DNA from: Litorivicinus lipolyticus
GTDB taxonomy: Bacteria; Pseudomonadota; Gammaproteobacteria; Pseudomonadales; Litorivicinaceae
Reading direction: 5' to 3'
Assembly: GCF_009650135.1 (NCBI RefSeq)
Contig: NZ_CP045871.1
Location: forward strand, 1,736,001 to 1,800,000
Length of the DNA: 64,000 nt
The translations under genes were made by a program, and so were the position numbers. Shown here in pieces: positions 14,986 through 25,187 of the stretch. The notes below the pieces were generated by a model, which was given only the letters and a program-made list of their open reading frames with translations, was not told the origin of the DNA and searched no databases. The first letter of the stretch is position 1. Every line of letters starts with the position of its first letter.

Positions 14986-17577
14986 TTAAGCCTGGGCCTT
15001 AACCCACTCGACAACACCCGCCAGCGCCGCATCCAATCCACTCGGATCGGTGCCGCCCGCCATCGCCATGTCCGGACGTCCGCCGCCTTTGCCGCCGACC
15101 TGGGCTGCGACCACACCGACCAAATCGCCGGCCTTGTAGGTCGCGCTTTCGGCTTTGGTAACGCCCGCCACCAAACTGACTTTGTCGCCCGACACCGTCG
15201 CCAACACCACAATCGCCCGTCCCAGCTTGTTCTTCATCTGGTCTGCGGTTTCACGCAATGTTTTCGGATCAATGTCGTCAATCCGCGCCGCCAACACCTT
15301 GATGCCGTTGATCTCAACCGCGTCCGCGGTCAAATCGCCACCGGCGCCGGATGCCAACTTACGCTTCAGCTGGCTGACTTCCTTTTCCAATTCTTTAACG
15401 CGCTCGACGGCCTTTTGGACCCGATGTGCGGCATCATCAACCGAACCCTTAACCAAGCCCGCCACGCGCTGCAACTGCTCGCTTTGGCCGCGAACGAAGG
15501 CTTCGGCATTGACGCCGCTGACGCCTTCGATCCGGCGCACGCCGGCGCTGATTCCGCCTTCGGACACGATCTTGAATAAGCCAATGTCGCCGGTCCGTTC
15601 AACGTGGGTGCCGCCGCACAGCTCGACACTGAATTGACCCATTGACAACAACCGCACGCTTTCACCGTATTTCTCGCCAAACAGCGCCATCGCGCCCTTT
15701 TCGACCGCGGTGTCCATGTCGGTAATCAGCGTCTCGACCGCATGGTTGGCGCGAATTTCGGCATTGACCATGCCTTCGATGGTCACCAGCTGCGCGGCAC
15801 TGACCGCCTCAGGGTGACTGAAGTCAAAGCGCAGGCGATCGGGATCGTTCAACGACCCTTTCTGTTCAACATGGGTGCCCAACACGCGGCGCAACGCTTC
15901 GTGCAGCAAGTGCGTGGCCGAGTGGTTCAGCGCAGTCGCCGTGCGGCGCTCGCCCAGCACACTGGCCTTGACCGTCATGCCCGGCGTCAAGGTACCCGCT
16001 TCAACCGTGCCGACGTGCAGGAAGTGACGGCCGTTCTTTTTGCAATCCGTGACCCGAACGATCAAACCGTCGTCCGACGTCAAGGTGCCAAAGTCGCCGA
16101 CCTGGCCGCCACTTTCGGCATAAAATGGGGTTTGGTTCAGCACCACACCGACCGCCGCGCCGACACCGGCCGACGCCACCAAGGCTTGGTCGACTGACAC
16201 GCCCAACACCTCGGCTTTGGCATCCAGCATGCTGTAGCCCAAAAATTCGGTATCGCCGTCGACGTCCAACACCACGTCCGTGCCGAAACCACCTTTGGCG
16301 CGTGACTGTTCGCGCTGGCGTTGCATGCACACCTCGAAGCCGTCCATGTCCAGCGCCAATTCGCGCTCGCGCGCAATGTCGCCGGTCAAATCGACCGGGA
16401 AACCGTGGGTGTCATACAAGCGAAAGATCACGTCGCCCGGCAGTGTCGCGCTGTCCAACGCCGCAATGGCGTCATCCAACACTTTCATGCCCGCATCCAA
16501 GGTCCGAATGAACTGCTCTTCTTCGCTTTTCAGAATCCGCGTGACCTCGGCTTGTTTGGCCACTAACTCGGGGTAGGCTTCGCCCATCTGGTGGACTAAT
16601 TCCGCCACCATCTTGTGGAAAAACGTGCCCTGGGCGCCCAACTTATTACCGTGGCGCACCGCGCGTCGAATGATCCGGCGCAGCACGTACCCGCGCCCTT
16701 CGTTGCTGGGCAACACCCCATCGACAATCATGAACGAGCACGACCGGATGTGATCCGCCAGCACTTGCAAACTGTGGCTTTCCTGAACGTCGGTGCCGGT
16801 CACGTCACGCGCCGACTTCAACAGCGCCTGGAACAAATCAATCTGATAGTTCGAGTGCACGCCCTGCATCACCGCCGCGATACGCTCCAATCCCATGCCA
16901 GTGTCGATGCTGGGGTTGGGCAACGGCGTGCGCGAGCCGTCCGGCTTTTGCTCGAACTGCATAAACACTAGGTTCCAGATCTCGATGTAGCGATCCAAGT
17001 CCTCGCCATCCGATCCTGGCGGACCACCGGGCACGTCTTCCCCGTGGTCATAGAAAATTTCAGAGCACGGCCCGCACGGACCGGTGTCGCCCATCATCCA
17101 AAAGTTGTCTTTGTCGCCCAGGCGGCTGAAACGTTCGGCGCTGACGCCCATCTCTTTCAGCCAAATATCCTCGGCTTCCTGGTCTTCGTGGTGCACCGTG
17201 ATCCACAGCTTTTCCGCCGGCAACCCCATGCGCACGGTCAAAAACTCCCACGCAAACTTAATCGCGTCGCGTTTGAAGTAGTCGCCAAAGCTAAAATTGC
17301 CCAACATTTCGAAAAACGTGTGGTGGCGCGCGGTGTAACCGACGTTTTCCAAATCGTTGTGCTTGCCGCCGGCACGCACGCAGCGCTGGGACGTGGTCGC
17401 GCGGTTGTACGCACGCGTTTCCTGACCGGTAAAGGTGTCCTTGAACTGAACCATGCCGGCATTGGTAAACAGCAGCGTCGGGTCGTTACCCGGCACCAAC
17501 GGGCTGGACTTCACCACCTCGTGGCCGTGCTCGCGGAAATACTCTAGGAAGGCGCTGCGGATGTCGGCGCTGGTCAT
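14986..17577 (-). CDS. alaS: Alanyl-tRNA synthetase
   Basis: AlaRS charges tRNA-Ala and clears mischarged Ser and Gly. The 863-residue protein has the N-terminal catalytic domain ([37 protein letters not shown]), the tRNA-recognition region, and the editing domain with [16 protein letters not shown] and [13 protein letters not shown] (zinc-type His/Cys ligands). The C-terminal C-Ala domain ends [11 protein letters not shown]. The open frame runs much further upstream, but GAGG six bases before ATG 17577 and similarity fix the start there. It is followed by lysC and is divergent from the ArsR-methyltransferase gene. Confidence 0.97.
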   Translation of the reverse strand: MTSADIRSAFLEYFREHGHEVVKSSPLVPGNDPTLLFTNAGMVQFKDTFTGQETRAYNRATTSQRCVRAGGKHNDLENVGYTARHHTFFEMLGNFSFGDYFKRDAIKFAWEFLTVRMGLPAEKLWITVHHEDQEAEDIWLKEMGVSAERFSRLGDKDNFWMMGDTGPCGPCSEIFYDHGEDVPGGPPGSDGEDLDRYIEIWNLVFMQFEQKPDGSRTPLPNPSIDTGMGLERIAAVMQGVHSNYQIDLFQALLKSARDVTGTDVQESHSLQVLADHIRSCSFMIVDGVLPSNEGRGYVLRRIIRRAVRHGNKLGAQGTFFHKMVAELVHQMGEAYPELVAKQAEVTRILKSEEEQFIRTLDAGMKVLDDAIAALDSATLPGDVIFRLYDTHGFPVDLTGDIARERELALDMDGFEVCMQRQREQSRAKGGFGTDVVLDVDGDTEFLGYSMLDAKAEVLGVSVDQALVASAGVGAAVGVVLNQTPFYAESGGQVGDFGTLTSDDGLIVRVTDCKKNGRHFLHVGTVEAGTLTPGMTVKASVLGERRTATALNHSATHLLHEALRRVLGTHVEQKGSLNDPDRLRFDFSHPEAVSAAQLVTIEGMVNAEIRANHAVETLITDMDTAVEKGAMALFGEKYGESVRLLSMGQFSVELCGGTHVERTGDIGLFKIVSEGGISAGVRRIEGVSGVNAEAFVRGQSEQLQRVAGLVKGSVDDAAHRVQKAVERVKELEKEVSQLKRKLASGAGGDLTADAVEINGIKVLAARIDDIDPKTLRETADQMKNKLGRAIVVLATVSGDKVSLVAGVTKAESATYKAGDLVGVVAAQVGGKGGGRPDMAMAGGTDPSGLDAALAGVVEWVKAQA

Positions 17578-17706
17578 GGAAAACCTCATTGGATGATTTT
17601 GTGCCGCGCGATAGTACCAGCGACCGCCATCCCTTGCACCCGTCCGGCGCTTGCAATAGCCGCCGCCGCGGCTGAACATAACCCTTTGTTTATAATAAGG
17701 CGCTGT

Positions 17707-18633
17707 ATGTACCCGGACCTGATCGAACTGGTTGACGCCCTCAAGGCAATCGCCGAACCCACGCGGCTGCGCCTGACGCGGCTGCTGGCGCAGGGCGAAC
17801 TGACCGTCAGCGAATTGGTCCGAATTTTGGGCCAAAGTCAGCCGCGCGTATCGCGCCACCTGAAACTGTTGTGCGACGCCGGTGTGCTTGAACGCTTTCG
17901 CGAACAACACCACGTCTACTATCGCGTGCCACTTAATGGCAGCGGCCACCGCTTGGCCAGCGCCGTAGCACCCTTTATGCCCAGCGACGACAGCGAATTG
18001 AACGCCGACGACACGCGCTTGGCCGAGGTCCGCCAGGCGCGCGCCAAACTGTCGCGCGACTACATCGAAGACGACGCCCCCGAGTGGCGCCACCTGCACG
18101 ATTTGCACGGCGATGAACGCGCCTTTGCCGACGCCGTGGTCGACGACATGACCGGCGAACCGATTGGCGAATTGTTGGACGTGGCGACCGGAACCGGGCG
18201 CATGCTGTCGGTATTGGGGCCGCATTGCACACGCGGGACCGGCATCGATTTGTCACGCAAAATGGTCAGCGTGGCGCGCGCCAAACTGACTGAAATGGGG
18301 CTGTCGCACTGCACCATTCGTCAAGACGACATGTACCAAATGCGCTTTGCCGACAACAGCTTTGACACCGTCACCATCGATCAGGTGTTGTATCTGGCCG
18401 ACCAGCCCGAGGCCGTGGTCGCCGAGGCGGCACGCGTATTGGCCCCCGGCGGACGCTTGATGATCGTGGCCTTCACCGACGGCACCGACCGCCCCGGGGT
18501 CAAGCTGGGCATTGAGCCGGCCAGTATCGACGCCTGGTGCCGTGCCGCCAAGTTAACGCCGGATCATCACCGCGAGTTGCCCGGCCAAGACGCGGACATC
18601 ACCTTGTTGGTGGCGCGAAAACCCAGCCTTTAA
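17707..18633 (+). CDS. ArsR-family regulator fused to a SAM-dependent methyltransferase domain (SahR-like), 308 aa
   Basis: Residues 1-75 form an ArsR winged helix ([41 protein letters not shown]). There is no CxC metal site in the recognition helix. Residues about 120-305 form a class I methyltransferase fold: [43 protein letters not shown], and [15 protein letters not shown]. Such fusions occur near methionine genes in many Proteobacteria. The SahR regulator of the SAM cycle is ArsR-type and responds to S-adenosylhomocysteine, which this domain could bind. metH and metF lie downstream with matching palindromes. ATG 17707 follows AAGG by 7 bases; TATAAT about 10 bases before that may be its -10. 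Catalysis by the methyltransferase domain is not shown. Confidence 0.85.
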   Translation: MYPDLIELVDALKAIAEPTRLRLTRLLAQGELTVSELVRILGQSQPRVSRHLKLLCDAGVLERFREQHHVYYRVPLNGSGHRLASAVAPFMPSDDSELNADDTRLAEVRQARAKLSRDYIEDDAPEWRHLHDLHGDERAFADAVVDDMTGEPIGELLDVATGTGRMLSVLGPHCTRGTGIDLSRKMVSVARAKLTEMGLSHCTIRQDDMYQMRFADNSFDTVTIDQVLYLADQPEAVVAEAARVLAPGGRLMIVAFTDGTDRPGVKLGIEPASIDAWCRAAKLTPDHHRELPGQDADITLLVARKPSL

Positions 18634-19469
18634 CGACCCAGCGGGCGGGCCAACCCGCGCGCGATTAATTCCGGCGCGGCCAGCCAAAACATGGCGCGCT
18701 GCCCGCGCTCAAACCCATAGCCGATGTATTCCGCCGGAAAGCCACCGGCCAACAACACCGCGTCGGCAATACGGCCGATACGCGCCAACTGCTTGGGGTT
18801 ATCCTGGGCGCTGTCCAGCGCCGCAATACGGTGCACTCCAATCCGGGCATGCGGCGATACCGCGCGCTGGTCGGCGGCGAAAAATGCCAGCGTACAGGCC
18901 GACGCACAGATGCGCTGGACCTCGACGGTTAACCCACGCCCCTTAACCAAATCCGCCAACTCAAAGCCCGGCCCGACGATGCCACCCGGCGAATCGATCA
19001 GCAACCGCCGGTCCCCCGGCGCCAACAGTGATTTAACACGGGCGACACCGGCCGGCGAAATCGGCCCGACATAGCGCACGCCATCACCGGCACGTGACAC
19101 GTCCCACGTTTCAAACCCGGCCAACTCTTTAAAGCGCAGCGACGGCCAGGCACCGGGCACGTTAAAGGTCACAAAGTACAGGCCACTGGAACACAGCAGC
19201 GCCAGCGTGCCCACCCAGAACGACGCACTGGCGGCGCCATCTGCGCGCCCACGCGCCAGTGCCGACAGGGTCTGAAAGCCAGCCCAACCCCACACCAGCA
19301 CACCCAGCGCCGCGGCCGAATCCGTCAGCGCCGACGGCTCCAGCGTGCGCAATTCATAGGGCAGCATGACCCAGTAGCCAAACGCCACCGTCCACGCCCA
19401 CGCCAGTGCCTGTGATGTCCAAAGCATGCCCACGTTCCACCTGAATAATACGAGCGCATTCGAATTCAT
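18630..19469 (-). CDS. ClpP-fold (COG3904-like) membrane protein, 279 aa
   Basis: The N-terminal part holds three hydrophobic helices (about 15-37, 50-70, 83-103). The C-terminal domain resembles ClpP/SppA-type serine proteases: DGVRYVGPISPAGV (about 129-142), LIDSPGGIVGPGFELADL (157-174) as the oxyanion region, ICASACTLAFFAAD (187-200) with the likely Ser, and GVHR (211-214) with the His. It shares these motifs and their spacing with the larger protein at 10769-12346 but lacks the Sel1-like tail. The start codon lies inside the metH operator palindrome, so binding there could also affect this gene. The 3' end overlaps the regulator gene by 4 bases. No peptidase activity is proven for this group. 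Confidence 0.72.
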   Translation of the reverse strand: MNSNALVLFRWNVGMLWTSQALAWAWTVAFGYWVMLPYELRTLEPSALTDSAAALGVLVWGWAGFQTLSALARGRADGAASASFWVGTLALLCSSGLYFVTFNVPGAWPSLRFKELAGFETWDVSRAGDGVRYVGPISPAGVARVKSLLAPGDRRLLIDSPGGIVGPGFELADLVKGRGLTVEVQRICASACTLAFFAADQRAVSPHARIGVHRIAALDSAQDNPKQLARIGRIADAVLLAGGFPAEYIGYGFERGQRAMFWLAAPELIARGLARPLGR

Positions 19470-19487
19470 ATAAAGGAATCTTTATAT
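19468..19487. promoter_or_regulatory. Operator-like palindrome before metH (ATATAAAG-N4-CTTTATAT)
   Basis: Two perfect 8-base inverted arms flank GAAT. The site lies 55 bases before the metH start and covers the start codon of the divergent membrane-protein gene. The same motif occurs twice before metF. The adjacent ArsR-methyltransferase protein is the obvious candidate binder. Confidence 0.78.
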
Positions 19488-19542
19488 TTACAAAGAATGC
19501 CGCTAATCTGCGTCCCTAACTGCCATCGACGGAACGATTTCC

Positions 19543-22500
19543 ATGAGCCTACGCGACCTGATTCAACAACGTCTTGTCTTTTTGGACGGTGCCATGGGCA
19601 CCATGATCCAAGCACACCAATTCAGCGAAGCCGACTACCGCGGCACACGCTTTAGCGATTGGCCGAGCGACCTTAAAGGCAACAACGACTTGTTGACGCT
19701 GACCCAGCCCGATGCCATCCGCGATATCCACCTGGCGTACCTGCGCGCGGGTGCCGACCTGATCGAGACCAACACCTTTAACGCCAACGACCCGTCCATG
19801 GCCGACTACGACATGCAAGCGTTGGTCCAGGAACTCAACCTTGAAGGCGCCCGTCTGGCCCGCCAGGCCGCCGACCAAGTCAGTGCTGAAAGCGGCCGCC
19901 CCTGTTACGTCGCCGGGGTCTTGGGACCGACCAACAAAACCGCATCGATCAGCCCGGACGTCAACGACCCAGGGTTCCGTGGCATCAGCTTTGACCAGTT
20001 GGCCGAGACCTATGCGCTGGCGACCCACGCCCTATTGGACGGCGGCGCAGATGTGATCTTGGTCGAAACTATTTTCGACACCCTAAACTGCCGTGCCGCG
20101 TTGTTTGCCATCGACCAGGTCAGCGCCGAACGCGGCCAGCCCATCGACATCATGATTTCCGGCACTATCACCGACGGCTCGGGTCGCACCCTGTCCGGCC
20201 AAACGGTCGAGGCCTTCGTCAACTCGATTCGCCATGCCAACCCGATTTCGGTCGGTTTGAACTGTGCCCTGGGCGCGGCCGAACTGCGCCCGTGGTTGCT
20301 GGAATTGCACAAGACCTGTGAATTCCCGATCAGCGCCCACCCCAACGCCGGACTCCCCAACCAGTTCGGTGAATACGATCAAAGCGCCTCGGAAATGGTC
20401 GACATCGTCAAAGAGTTCACCGACGCCGGTTGGCTCAACATCGTCGGCGGCTGCTGTGGCACCACACCGCGCCATATCCAAGAGCTGCACCGACGCCTCA
20501 GCGACGCCACACCGCGCGGGGCGGTGATTCTGGCGCCGGCACTACGATTGTCGGGACTGGAACCCATGACCCAAGGCGCAGGCGATCTGTTTATCAACGT
20601 CGGCGAGCGCACCAACGTCACCGGCTCTGCACGCTTTCGCAAGCTGATCCAAGCCGACGACTACGACACCGCCTTGGAAGTTGCGTTACAGCAAGTCGAA
20701 AGCGGCGCCCAAATTTTGGACATCAACATGGACGAGGGCATGTTGGATTCCGAGGCCGCCATGGTCCGCTTTTTGAACCTGATTGCCGCCGAACCTGACA
20801 TCGCACGTATCCCGGTCATGCTGGACTCGTCAAAGTGGCACGTCATCGAAGCCGGCCTGAAATGCGTTCAGGGCAAAGCTGTGGTCAACAGCATCAGCCT
20901 TAAAGAAGGCGAAGCGCCCTTCCTTGAACAAGCACGGCTGTTGCGCCGCTATGGCGCCGCCTGTGTGGTCATGGCGTTTGACGAAACCGGCCAGGCCGAC
21001 ACCCGCGCCCGCAAGGTCGAAATTTGCCAACGCGCCTACGATTTGCTGGTCAACACCGTCGGCATGGACCCCAACGACATTATTTTTGACCCCAACATTT
21101 TCGCCGTCGCCACCGGCATTGCCGAGCACGACCGCTACGCGCTGGACTTCATCGAAGCGACCGCTGAAATCAAAGCCAGCTGCCCCGGCGCGCGTATTTC
21201 AGGCGGTGTCAGCAACGTCTCGTTCAGTTTTCGCGGCAACAACCCCGTGCGCGAAGCCATGCACAGCGTGTTCCTCTACCACGCCATCCAAAACGGCATG
21301 GACATGGGCATCGTCAACGCCGGCATGCTGTCGATCTATGACGACCTGGATGACGAGCTGCGCACCTTAGTCGAAGACGTCATTTTGAACCGTCGCGACG
21401 ACGCCACCGAGCGGCTGGTCGACGCCGCGCCGCGTTTCGCCGGCACCGGCGAAGTCGCCGAAAAAGCCAGTCAAGCCTGGCGCGACCTGCCGGTCAACGA
21501 GCGCCTGGCGTATGCGCTGGTCAAGGGCATCGACGCCCACGTGGTCGAGGACGTTGAGCTGGCCCGGGTCGCCGCCGCCGAACAAGGCGAGCGCCCACTG
21601 CGAATTATCGAAGGACCGTTGATGACGGGCATGAACCAAGTCGGCGATCTGTTTGGCGCGGGCAAAATGTTCCTGCCTCAAGTCGTCAAATCGGCCCGGG
21701 TTATGAAAAAGGCCGTAGCTCATCTAATTCCCTTTATCGAGGCTGAAAAAGGCGACGGCCAGTCACGCAGCGCCGGCAAAATCATCATGGCCACGGTCAA
21801 AGGTGACGTTCACGATATCGGCAAAAACATCGTCGGCGTGGTCCTGCAATGCAATAACTTTGAAGTCATTGACCTCGGCGTCATGGTGTCAAGCGACGCC
21901 ATTTTGACCGCCGCCCGGGAACACAATGCGGATCTGATCGGGTTGTCGGGGTTGATCACGCCGTCGCTGGATGAAATGGTCCATGTCGCCGCCGAAATGC
22001 AGCGCCAAGGCTTCGACACGCCGCTGATGATTGGCGGGGCGACCACCAGCCCGGCCCACACCGCAGTCAAAATCGATCCGGCCTACGCCAACACCGTGGT
22101 CTACGTCAAAGACGCCAGCCGTGCGGTCGGGGTCGCCCAGCGCCTGTTAAGCGACGGACGCGCGGACTATGCCGCCGAAATCAGCCAAGCCCACGAAAAA
22201 AAGCGCAGTGCCCACGCCGGTCGCGACAAGCAGCGCCTGCTCGAATTTGAAGACGCCCAAAGCAACGCCGGCCAGATAGATTTCAGCCGTAAAGTGGCGC
22301 CGGCCTGGCACGGCGTCAAAACCGTCGAGCCGTCCCTGGACGAGCTGGAAGCCTTTATCGATTGGATGCCCTTTTTCAACGCCTGGGAGTTCAGCGGCCG
22401 TTTCCCAGACCTACTGAACGACCCGGTCAAGGGTGTCGAAGCCAAAAAACTGTACGTCGATGCCCAGGCCATGCTGGCAAAAATGAAGGCCGAACGTTGG

Positions 22501-23166
22501 TTAACGCCGCGCGGTGTGGTCGGTATTTGGCCGGCACGACGTGACGGTGAGGCGCTGGACATCAATGGCACGCGGGTCGCGTGCTTGCGTCAACAAAAGC
22601 AAATGGCCGATGGCATTGCCAACCTGTCGCTGGTCGATTTTGTCGATACCCAAGACGACTGGGTCGGCGGATTTGCGGTCACCGCCGGTCACGGCATTGA
22701 CCCCTACATCGCCGCCTTCGAAGCGGACCACGACGACTACTCGTCGATCATGCTGAAAGCCCTGGCGGATCGCTTTGCCGAAGCCTTTGCCGAATACCTG
22801 CACCACCAGGTGCGAACCGAATTGTGGGGTTATGCGGCTGATGAGGCGCTGACGAACACCGCCCTGATTCGCGAGGAATACCAGGGCATTCGGCCGGCAC
22901 CGGGCTACCCGAGTTGTCCGGATCACCGCCAAAAAACCGAGCTGTTTGAGCTGTTGAATGCGACCGCGGCGACCGGCATTACCCTGACTGAAAGCCTGGC
23001 CATGTGGCCGACCGCATCGGTCAGCGGCTTTTATTTCGCCCACCCCGAATCGCGTTACTTTCAGTTGGGCAAAATCGGCCCGGACCAGGTCGAGCAGTAC
23101 GCCGCGTTGCGCGACGAGCCGCTGGCCGAATCGGAGCGATGGTTGGCCCCAGTGCTGGGGTACTGA
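19543..23166 (+). CDS. metH: Cobalamin-dependent methionine synthase
   Basis: MetH moves a methyl group from methyltetrahydrofolate to homocysteine through cobalamin. All four modules are present in 1207 residues. The homocysteine domain (1-340) has VGLNCALGA and [11 protein letters not shown], giving the zinc Cys ligands. The folate domain (about 350-630) begins [13 protein letters not shown]. The B12 domain (about 640-890) has the cobalt-ligand motif [14 protein letters not shown] near residue 756. The reactivation domain (about 900-1207) has [12 protein letters not shown]. The length matches E. coli MetH (1227). An operator-like palindrome precedes it, and metF follows after two other genes. 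Confidence 0.97.
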   Translation: MSLRDLIQQRLVFLDGAMGTMIQAHQFSEADYRGTRFSDWPSDLKGNNDLLTLTQPDAIRDIHLAYLRAGADLIETNTFNANDPSMADYDMQALVQELNLEGARLARQAADQVSAESGRPCYVAGVLGPTNKTASISPDVNDPGFRGISFDQLAETYALATHALLDGGADVILVETIFDTLNCRAALFAIDQVSAERGQPIDIMISGTITDGSGRTLSGQTVEAFVNSIRHANPISVGLNCALGAAELRPWLLELHKTCEFPISAHPNAGLPNQFGEYDQSASEMVDIVKEFTDAGWLNIVGGCCGTTPRHIQELHRRLSDATPRGAVILAPALRLSGLEPMTQGAGDLFINVGERTNVTGSARFRKLIQADDYDTALEVALQQVESGAQILDINMDEGMLDSEAAMVRFLNLIAAEPDIARIPVMLDSSKWHVIEAGLKCVQGKAVVNSISLKEGEAPFLEQARLLRRYGAACVVMAFDETGQADTRARKVEICQRAYDLLVNTVGMDPNDIIFDPNIFAVATGIAEHDRYALDFIEATAEIKASCPGARISGGVSNVSFSFRGNNPVREAMHSVFLYHAIQNGMDMGIVNAGMLSIYDDLDDELRTLVEDVILNRRDDATERLVDAAPRFAGTGEVAEKASQAWRDLPVNERLAYALVKGIDAHVVEDVELARVAAAEQGERPLRIIEGPLMTGMNQVGDLFGAGKMFLPQVVKSARVMKKAVAHLIPFIEAEKGDGQSRSAGKIIMATVKGDVHDIGKNIVGVVLQCNNFEVIDLGVMVSSDAILTAAREHNADLIGLSGLITPSLDEMVHVAAEMQRQGFDTPLMIGGATTSPAHTAVKIDPAYANTVVYVKDASRAVGVAQRLLSDGRADYAAEISQAHEKKRSAHAGRDKQRLLEFEDAQSNAGQIDFSRKVAPAWHGVKTVEPSLDELEAFIDWMPFFNAWEFSGRFPDLLNDPVKGVEAKKLYVDAQAMLAKMKAERWLTPRGVVGIWPARRDGEALDINGTRVACLRQQKQMADGIANLSLVDFVDTQDDWVGGFAVTAGHGIDPYIAAFEADHDDYSSIMLKALADRFAEAFAEYLHHQVRTELWGYAADEALTNTALIREEYQGIRPAPGYPSCPDHRQKTELFELLNATAATGITLTESLAMWPTASVSGFYFAHPESRYFQLGKIGPDQVEQYAALRDEPLAESERWLAPVLGY

Positions 23167-23170
23167 GGCG

Positions 23171-24295
23171 TTACGCCAGTAGCGTGCGCTCCAGCACCCA
23201 ATAGGCGCCGACGGCGGCAATCGCCAACGACGCCGGCACCTGAACCGCGGCGCGGTACCAATCTTGACGCGCCGCCCAGGTTCCCAGCAACAGCGCCAGC
23301 GGCGCGATCACCAATAACTGGCCGATTTCGACGCCGACGTTGAAACTGATCAAGCTGAGCCCGAAGGCCCCGGCCTGCAAGCCAAATTCCGACAGCACCG
23401 AGGCAAAACCCAGTCCGTGCAACAAGCCAAAGGCGAACACCAACATCAGGCGACGGCTGAGCCCGGTTCGGCCACGCCGCAACAGGTTTTCAACACCGAT
23501 ATACACAATCGAGGCGGCGATCAGCGGCTCGACGATGGCCGGGCTGATACGCACGATCGCTAGGCTGGCCAACGCCAAGGTCAGCGTATGGGCGACCGTA
23601 AAGACACTGATTTGAGCGATCAGCGCGCCACGCCCCGCGCCAAAGAAATATAGCCCGGCGACGAACAAAATATGATCCAAACCCATGGGAATAATGTGCG
23701 CGACACCACTGACGATATAGGTCGACATCACATCCCACGTCGACAACGCAGCCTGGCCTGAACTGACCATGGCGCTCCACTCGCCGGGAGCCAAAAAGGC
23801 GTTATAGCCACCGTCGCGCTCGCGCACGACCAACTCGCCGTAGGACGGCGCCCACGCCAAACGCACCGACGACGCCGGCGACGCCGTTAAGGTCACCGTG
23901 GTAAAGCGCGGCAACTCCGGATCCGGCTGCGGCTCGACCGCCACGTCCACTAGGCTTAACGTCAGCGGCCCCGCGGGGCTTTGCAAGCGAACCCCAGTCA
24001 ACCATGCCGGGTCATTGTTTAAACGCTCCGCCAGCGCTGCATCGGTCAACCCACGCAAGTCACCGTAGCGAGCCGCCGCATCCCCCTCCAGCGCGTCGGT
24101 GTCATTAATCTGTGTCACATCAACACCGGCCATAATGACTTCGGCGTTGACGCGAAGCGACAATTGCGTCCGTGCGGCGTCCAGCGCCAGCGTCGCAATA
24201 CCCGGTTGCACGGTGTGCGCGTTCGCACTTACCGCCATCCACAACAAACAGGCTTTACACAGGACTAACAACGCACGGATCATCACGCCACTCAT
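23171..24295 (-). CDS. HupE/UreJ-type membrane protein with N-terminal extracytoplasmic domain, 374 aa
   Basis: A signal peptide (about residues 1-26, ending ANA) is followed by an extracytoplasmic region of about 150 residues. A C-terminal block of about seven helices carries the HupE/UreJ signature PMGLDHILFVAGLYFFGAG (about 205-223) and VFAFGLLHGLGFASVLSEFGL (about 289-309). HupE and UreJ proteins import nickel or cobalt for hydrogenase or urease; the long form with an N-terminal domain is widespread without those enzymes. Its place beside metH raises the idea of cobalt supply, which is an inference. It is divergent from the DUF4198 gene with only 24 bases between starts. Confidence 0.82.
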   Translation of the reverse strand: MSGVMIRALLVLCKACLLWMAVSANAHTVQPGIATLALDAARTQLSLRVNAEVIMAGVDVTQINDTDALEGDAAARYGDLRGLTDAALAERLNNDPAWLTGVRLQSPAGPLTLSLVDVAVEPQPDPELPRFTTVTLTASPASSVRLAWAPSYGELVVRERDGGYNAFLAPGEWSAMVSSGQAALSTWDVMSTYIVSGVAHIIPMGLDHILFVAGLYFFGAGRGALIAQISVFTVAHTLTLALASLAIVRISPAIVEPLIAASIVYIGVENLLRRGRTGLSRRLMLVFAFGLLHGLGFASVLSEFGLQAGAFGLSLISFNVGVEIGQLLVIAPLALLLGTWAARQDWYRAAVQVPASLAIAAVGAYWVLERTLLA

Positions 24296-24319
24296 TACAC
24301 AGTTAATTAAGGCCCACTA

Positions 24320-25108
24320 GTGTCCACAGCCCGCCACACAATTTCTAGTTTTTTAGCCCTCATCGCCCTGACCGTGACCACAGCCGGCGCCCACGAGTTT
24401 TGGATTGAACCGTCGCGCTATCACCTAACCGGCGGCGACTTCAGCGCTCAATTACGGGTCGGCCAATCCTTTGCAGGCGTCGCCATGCCCTATCTGACCC
24501 ATGAAATCGCGCGTTCCGAAGTTCACCACAACGGCCAGGTCTCGCCCTTGACCGGCCAATACGGCGACATCCCGGCACTGAACACCCAGTTACGCGGTGA
24601 CGGGCTGCACCTAATCGTCCACCAAACCCAAGACAACCGCGTCCGCTACCGCGACGACGCTACCTTCAACGCCTTTGCCGACGAAAAAGGCTACCCCGGA
24701 CTATTGGCCCAGCACCGCGCGCGCTACCCCGACGGCCCGATCATCGAACGCTACTATCGCTACGCCAAATCCCTGGTCACGCTCAACCGCGTCGACGGCG
24801 ACGACACCCGGGTCGGCTTGCCGATCGAGATCGTGTTGACTGAAAATCCCTACCAAAGTCGGCGTATCAGCGGCCGACTGTTTGGCCCCACGGGCCTCCT
24901 TGCCAATCACCGAGTGACTCGGTTTAGCAAACCCGGTGACGGCCTTGAACACACCCAAACCGATGCTAACGGACGCTTTGAATTTGCCTGGTCCGGCAGC
25001 ACCCAGGTGCTGCTGGACGCCGTCATCATTCGGCCGCTGGCGGACAGCGGACCCAACCAACCGCGCTGGGAAAGCCTTTGGGCGTCGCTGACTTTTGGCG
25101 AGCAATAA
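24320..25108 (+). CDS. DUF4198 family periplasmic protein, 262 aa
   Basis: A signal peptide (about 1-24) ends TAGAHEFWIEP; the mature protein begins with the AHEFWIEP motif typical of DUF4198, a family linked to periplasmic parts of nickel/cobalt uptake. The C-terminal part looks like a carboxypeptidase-regulatory, Ig-like fold (GRLFGPTGLLANHRV ... TDANGRFEFAWSG). Start is GTG 24320 with AAGG about 7 bases upstream. It is divergent from the HupE-type gene and leads toward metF. A role in metal delivery is suggested by the family and the HupE neighbour, not shown. Confidence 0.8.
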   Translation: MSTARHTISSFLALIALTVTTAGAHEFWIEPSRYHLTGGDFSAQLRVGQSFAGVAMPYLTHEIARSEVHHNGQVSPLTGQYGDIPALNTQLRGDGLHLIVHQTQDNRVRYRDDATFNAFADEKGYPGLLAQHRARYPDGPIIERYYRYAKSLVTLNRVDGDDTRVGLPIEIVLTENPYQSRRISGRLFGPTGLLANHRVTRFSKPGDGLEHTQTDANGRFEFAWSGSTQVLLDAVIIRPLADSGPNQPRWESLWASLTFGEQ

Positions 25109-25124
25109 ACCCAAACAACTGGAC

Positions 25125-25144
25125 ATATAAAGAAATCCTTATAT
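25125..25144. promoter_or_regulatory. Operator-like palindrome 1 before metF
   Basis: ATATAAAG AAAT CCTTATAT: the same motif as before metH, with one mismatch in the right arm. It begins 63 bases before the metF start and 25 bases before the second site. Confidence 0.72.
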
Positions 25145-25149
25145 TATGG

Positions 25150-25169
25150 ATATAACGCTATCTTTATAT
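25150..25169. promoter_or_regulatory. Operator-like palindrome 2 before metF
   Basis: ATATAACG CTAT CTTTATAT: one mismatch in the left arm. It ends 18 bases before the metF start. The two sites are offset by 25 bases. An in-frame ATG at 25146 precedes this site, so the later ATG at 25188 is the more credible start. Confidence 0.72.
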
Positions 25170-25187
25170 ATCCACGGAGTGACTCAT

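Noticed and set aside
17678..17706. A fourth methionine-type operator before the ArsR-methyltransferase gene
   Set aside because: The stretch near CCTTTGTTTATAATAAGG matches the palindrome at too few positions; it is better read as a -10 element and ribosome-binding site.
17578..18225. Long N-terminal extension of the alaS frame
   Set aside because: It runs antisense through the ArsR-methyltransferase gene and lacks similarity; GAGG before ATG 17577 marks the true start.
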